Positions 14,838 to 15,011 of a stretch of DNA of 15,011 nt are shown here, in pieces. Position 1 is the first letter of the stretch. Every line of letters starts with the position of its first letter. The notes under the pieces were generated by a model, which made no database searches, was not told the origin of the DNA, and worked only from the letters and a program-made list of their open reading frames with translations. The position numbers and the translations under genes were made by a program. Origin of the DNA: Methylomonas sp. (GTDB taxonomy: Bacteria > Pseudomonadota > Gammaproteobacteria > Methylococcales > Methylomonadaceae); assembly GCA_026989715.1 (NCBI GenBank), contig JALSIU010000236.1, positions 1-15,011 on the forward strand, in the 5' to 3' direction.

Positions 14838-15011
14838 ATGGATACAAATCATAAAATAAAATTTGTTTTTACGGGGTGTGTGGGAGCTGGTAAAACCACG
14901 GCGATTAAAACGGTTAGTGAAATTGATCCTATATCAACCGAAGCAAAGCCTACAGAAGATAGTGTTGTGCGGCGTAAAAGAACAACAACGGTTGCCATGG
15001 ATTATGGTGAA
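14838..15011 (+). CDS. P-loop GTPase-like protein, N-terminal part
   Basis: The first 58 codons of a gene cut by the window end. A beta strand (KIKFVFTG) leads into a P-loop, GCVGAGKT (13-20). A TTTVAMDYGE stretch at 49-58 fits the switch region and second core strand of small Ras-like GTPases of the MglA or SRP-receptor-beta type, often annotated as ATP/GTP-binding proteins in gammaproteobacteria. There is no signal peptide. The ATG at 14838 has only a weak A-rich upstream region as ribosome site, so translation may depend on the preceding gene. The base-recognition motif NKxD, which would settle GTP specificity, lies beyond the window. Confidence 0.8.
   Translation, partial: MDTNHKIKFVFTGCVGAGKTTAIKTVSEIDPISTEAKPTEDSVVRRKRTTTVAMDYGE

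Noticed and set aside
1..15011. Mobile elements, CRISPR arrays, tRNA or rRNA genes, prophage
   Set aside because: I found no transposase, terminal inverted repeats with duplications, regularly spaced repeats or tRNA-like sequence. Gene content and spacing look like ordinary core genome.

Overview
The window reads as chromosomal core genome of a gammaproteobacterium of moderate to low GC content. The lineage rests on the PykA-type pyruvate kinase, the DbpA helicase with its C-terminal RNA-binding domain, a three-gene petABC cytochrome bc1 operon with a Pseudomonas-like cytochrome b, the short form of HisG, and the mla-murA-his gene order. A respiring, possibly methylotrophic or sulfur-oxidising gammaproteobacterium would fit, but the sequence does not fix the genus. 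I see no rRNA, tRNA, CRISPR array, insertion sequence or phage gene.

Left part (1-3427). A strong hairpin terminator at 28-72 ends a plus-strand transcription unit that lies mostly or wholly outside the window. The pyruvate kinase gene (134-1561, plus) follows and faces dbpA (3083-1695, minus) across a shared hairpin terminator. A 344-base non-coding gap (3084-3427) holds the dbpA leader, a perfect 11-bp stem hairpin and a probable terminator for petC.

Middle (3428-6142, minus). petA, petB and petC (Rieske protein, cytochrome b, cytochrome c1) form a tight operon for the complete catalytic core of the bc1 complex. petA and petB overlap by 4 bases, and petB and petC are 1 base apart. The Rieske start should be the ATG at 6142, not the GTG at 6151. 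Cytochrome b carries a charged tail of about 58 residues beyond its last membrane segment.

Right-centre (6254-13274, minus). Nine closely packed genes run mlaF-mlaE-mlaD-mlaB-murA-hisG-hisD-(ASCH gene)-hisC. No spacing exceeds 21 bases, so one long transcript is likely. It would combine outer-membrane lipid transport, the first committed step of peptidoglycan synthesis and three histidine-biosynthesis enzymes. mlaC, normally between mlaD and mlaB, and ibaG, normally before murA, are missing from this cluster. A small ASCH-domain gene sits between hisD and hisC.

Right end (13275-15011, plus). A divergent intergenic region holds a perfect 20-bp palindrome between promoter-like elements for mlaF (minus) and an unrecognised 435-residue protein gene (plus, TTG start). 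That gene is followed after 20 bases by a P-loop GTPase-like gene cut by the window end. This pair is the part of the window least explained by known biology.
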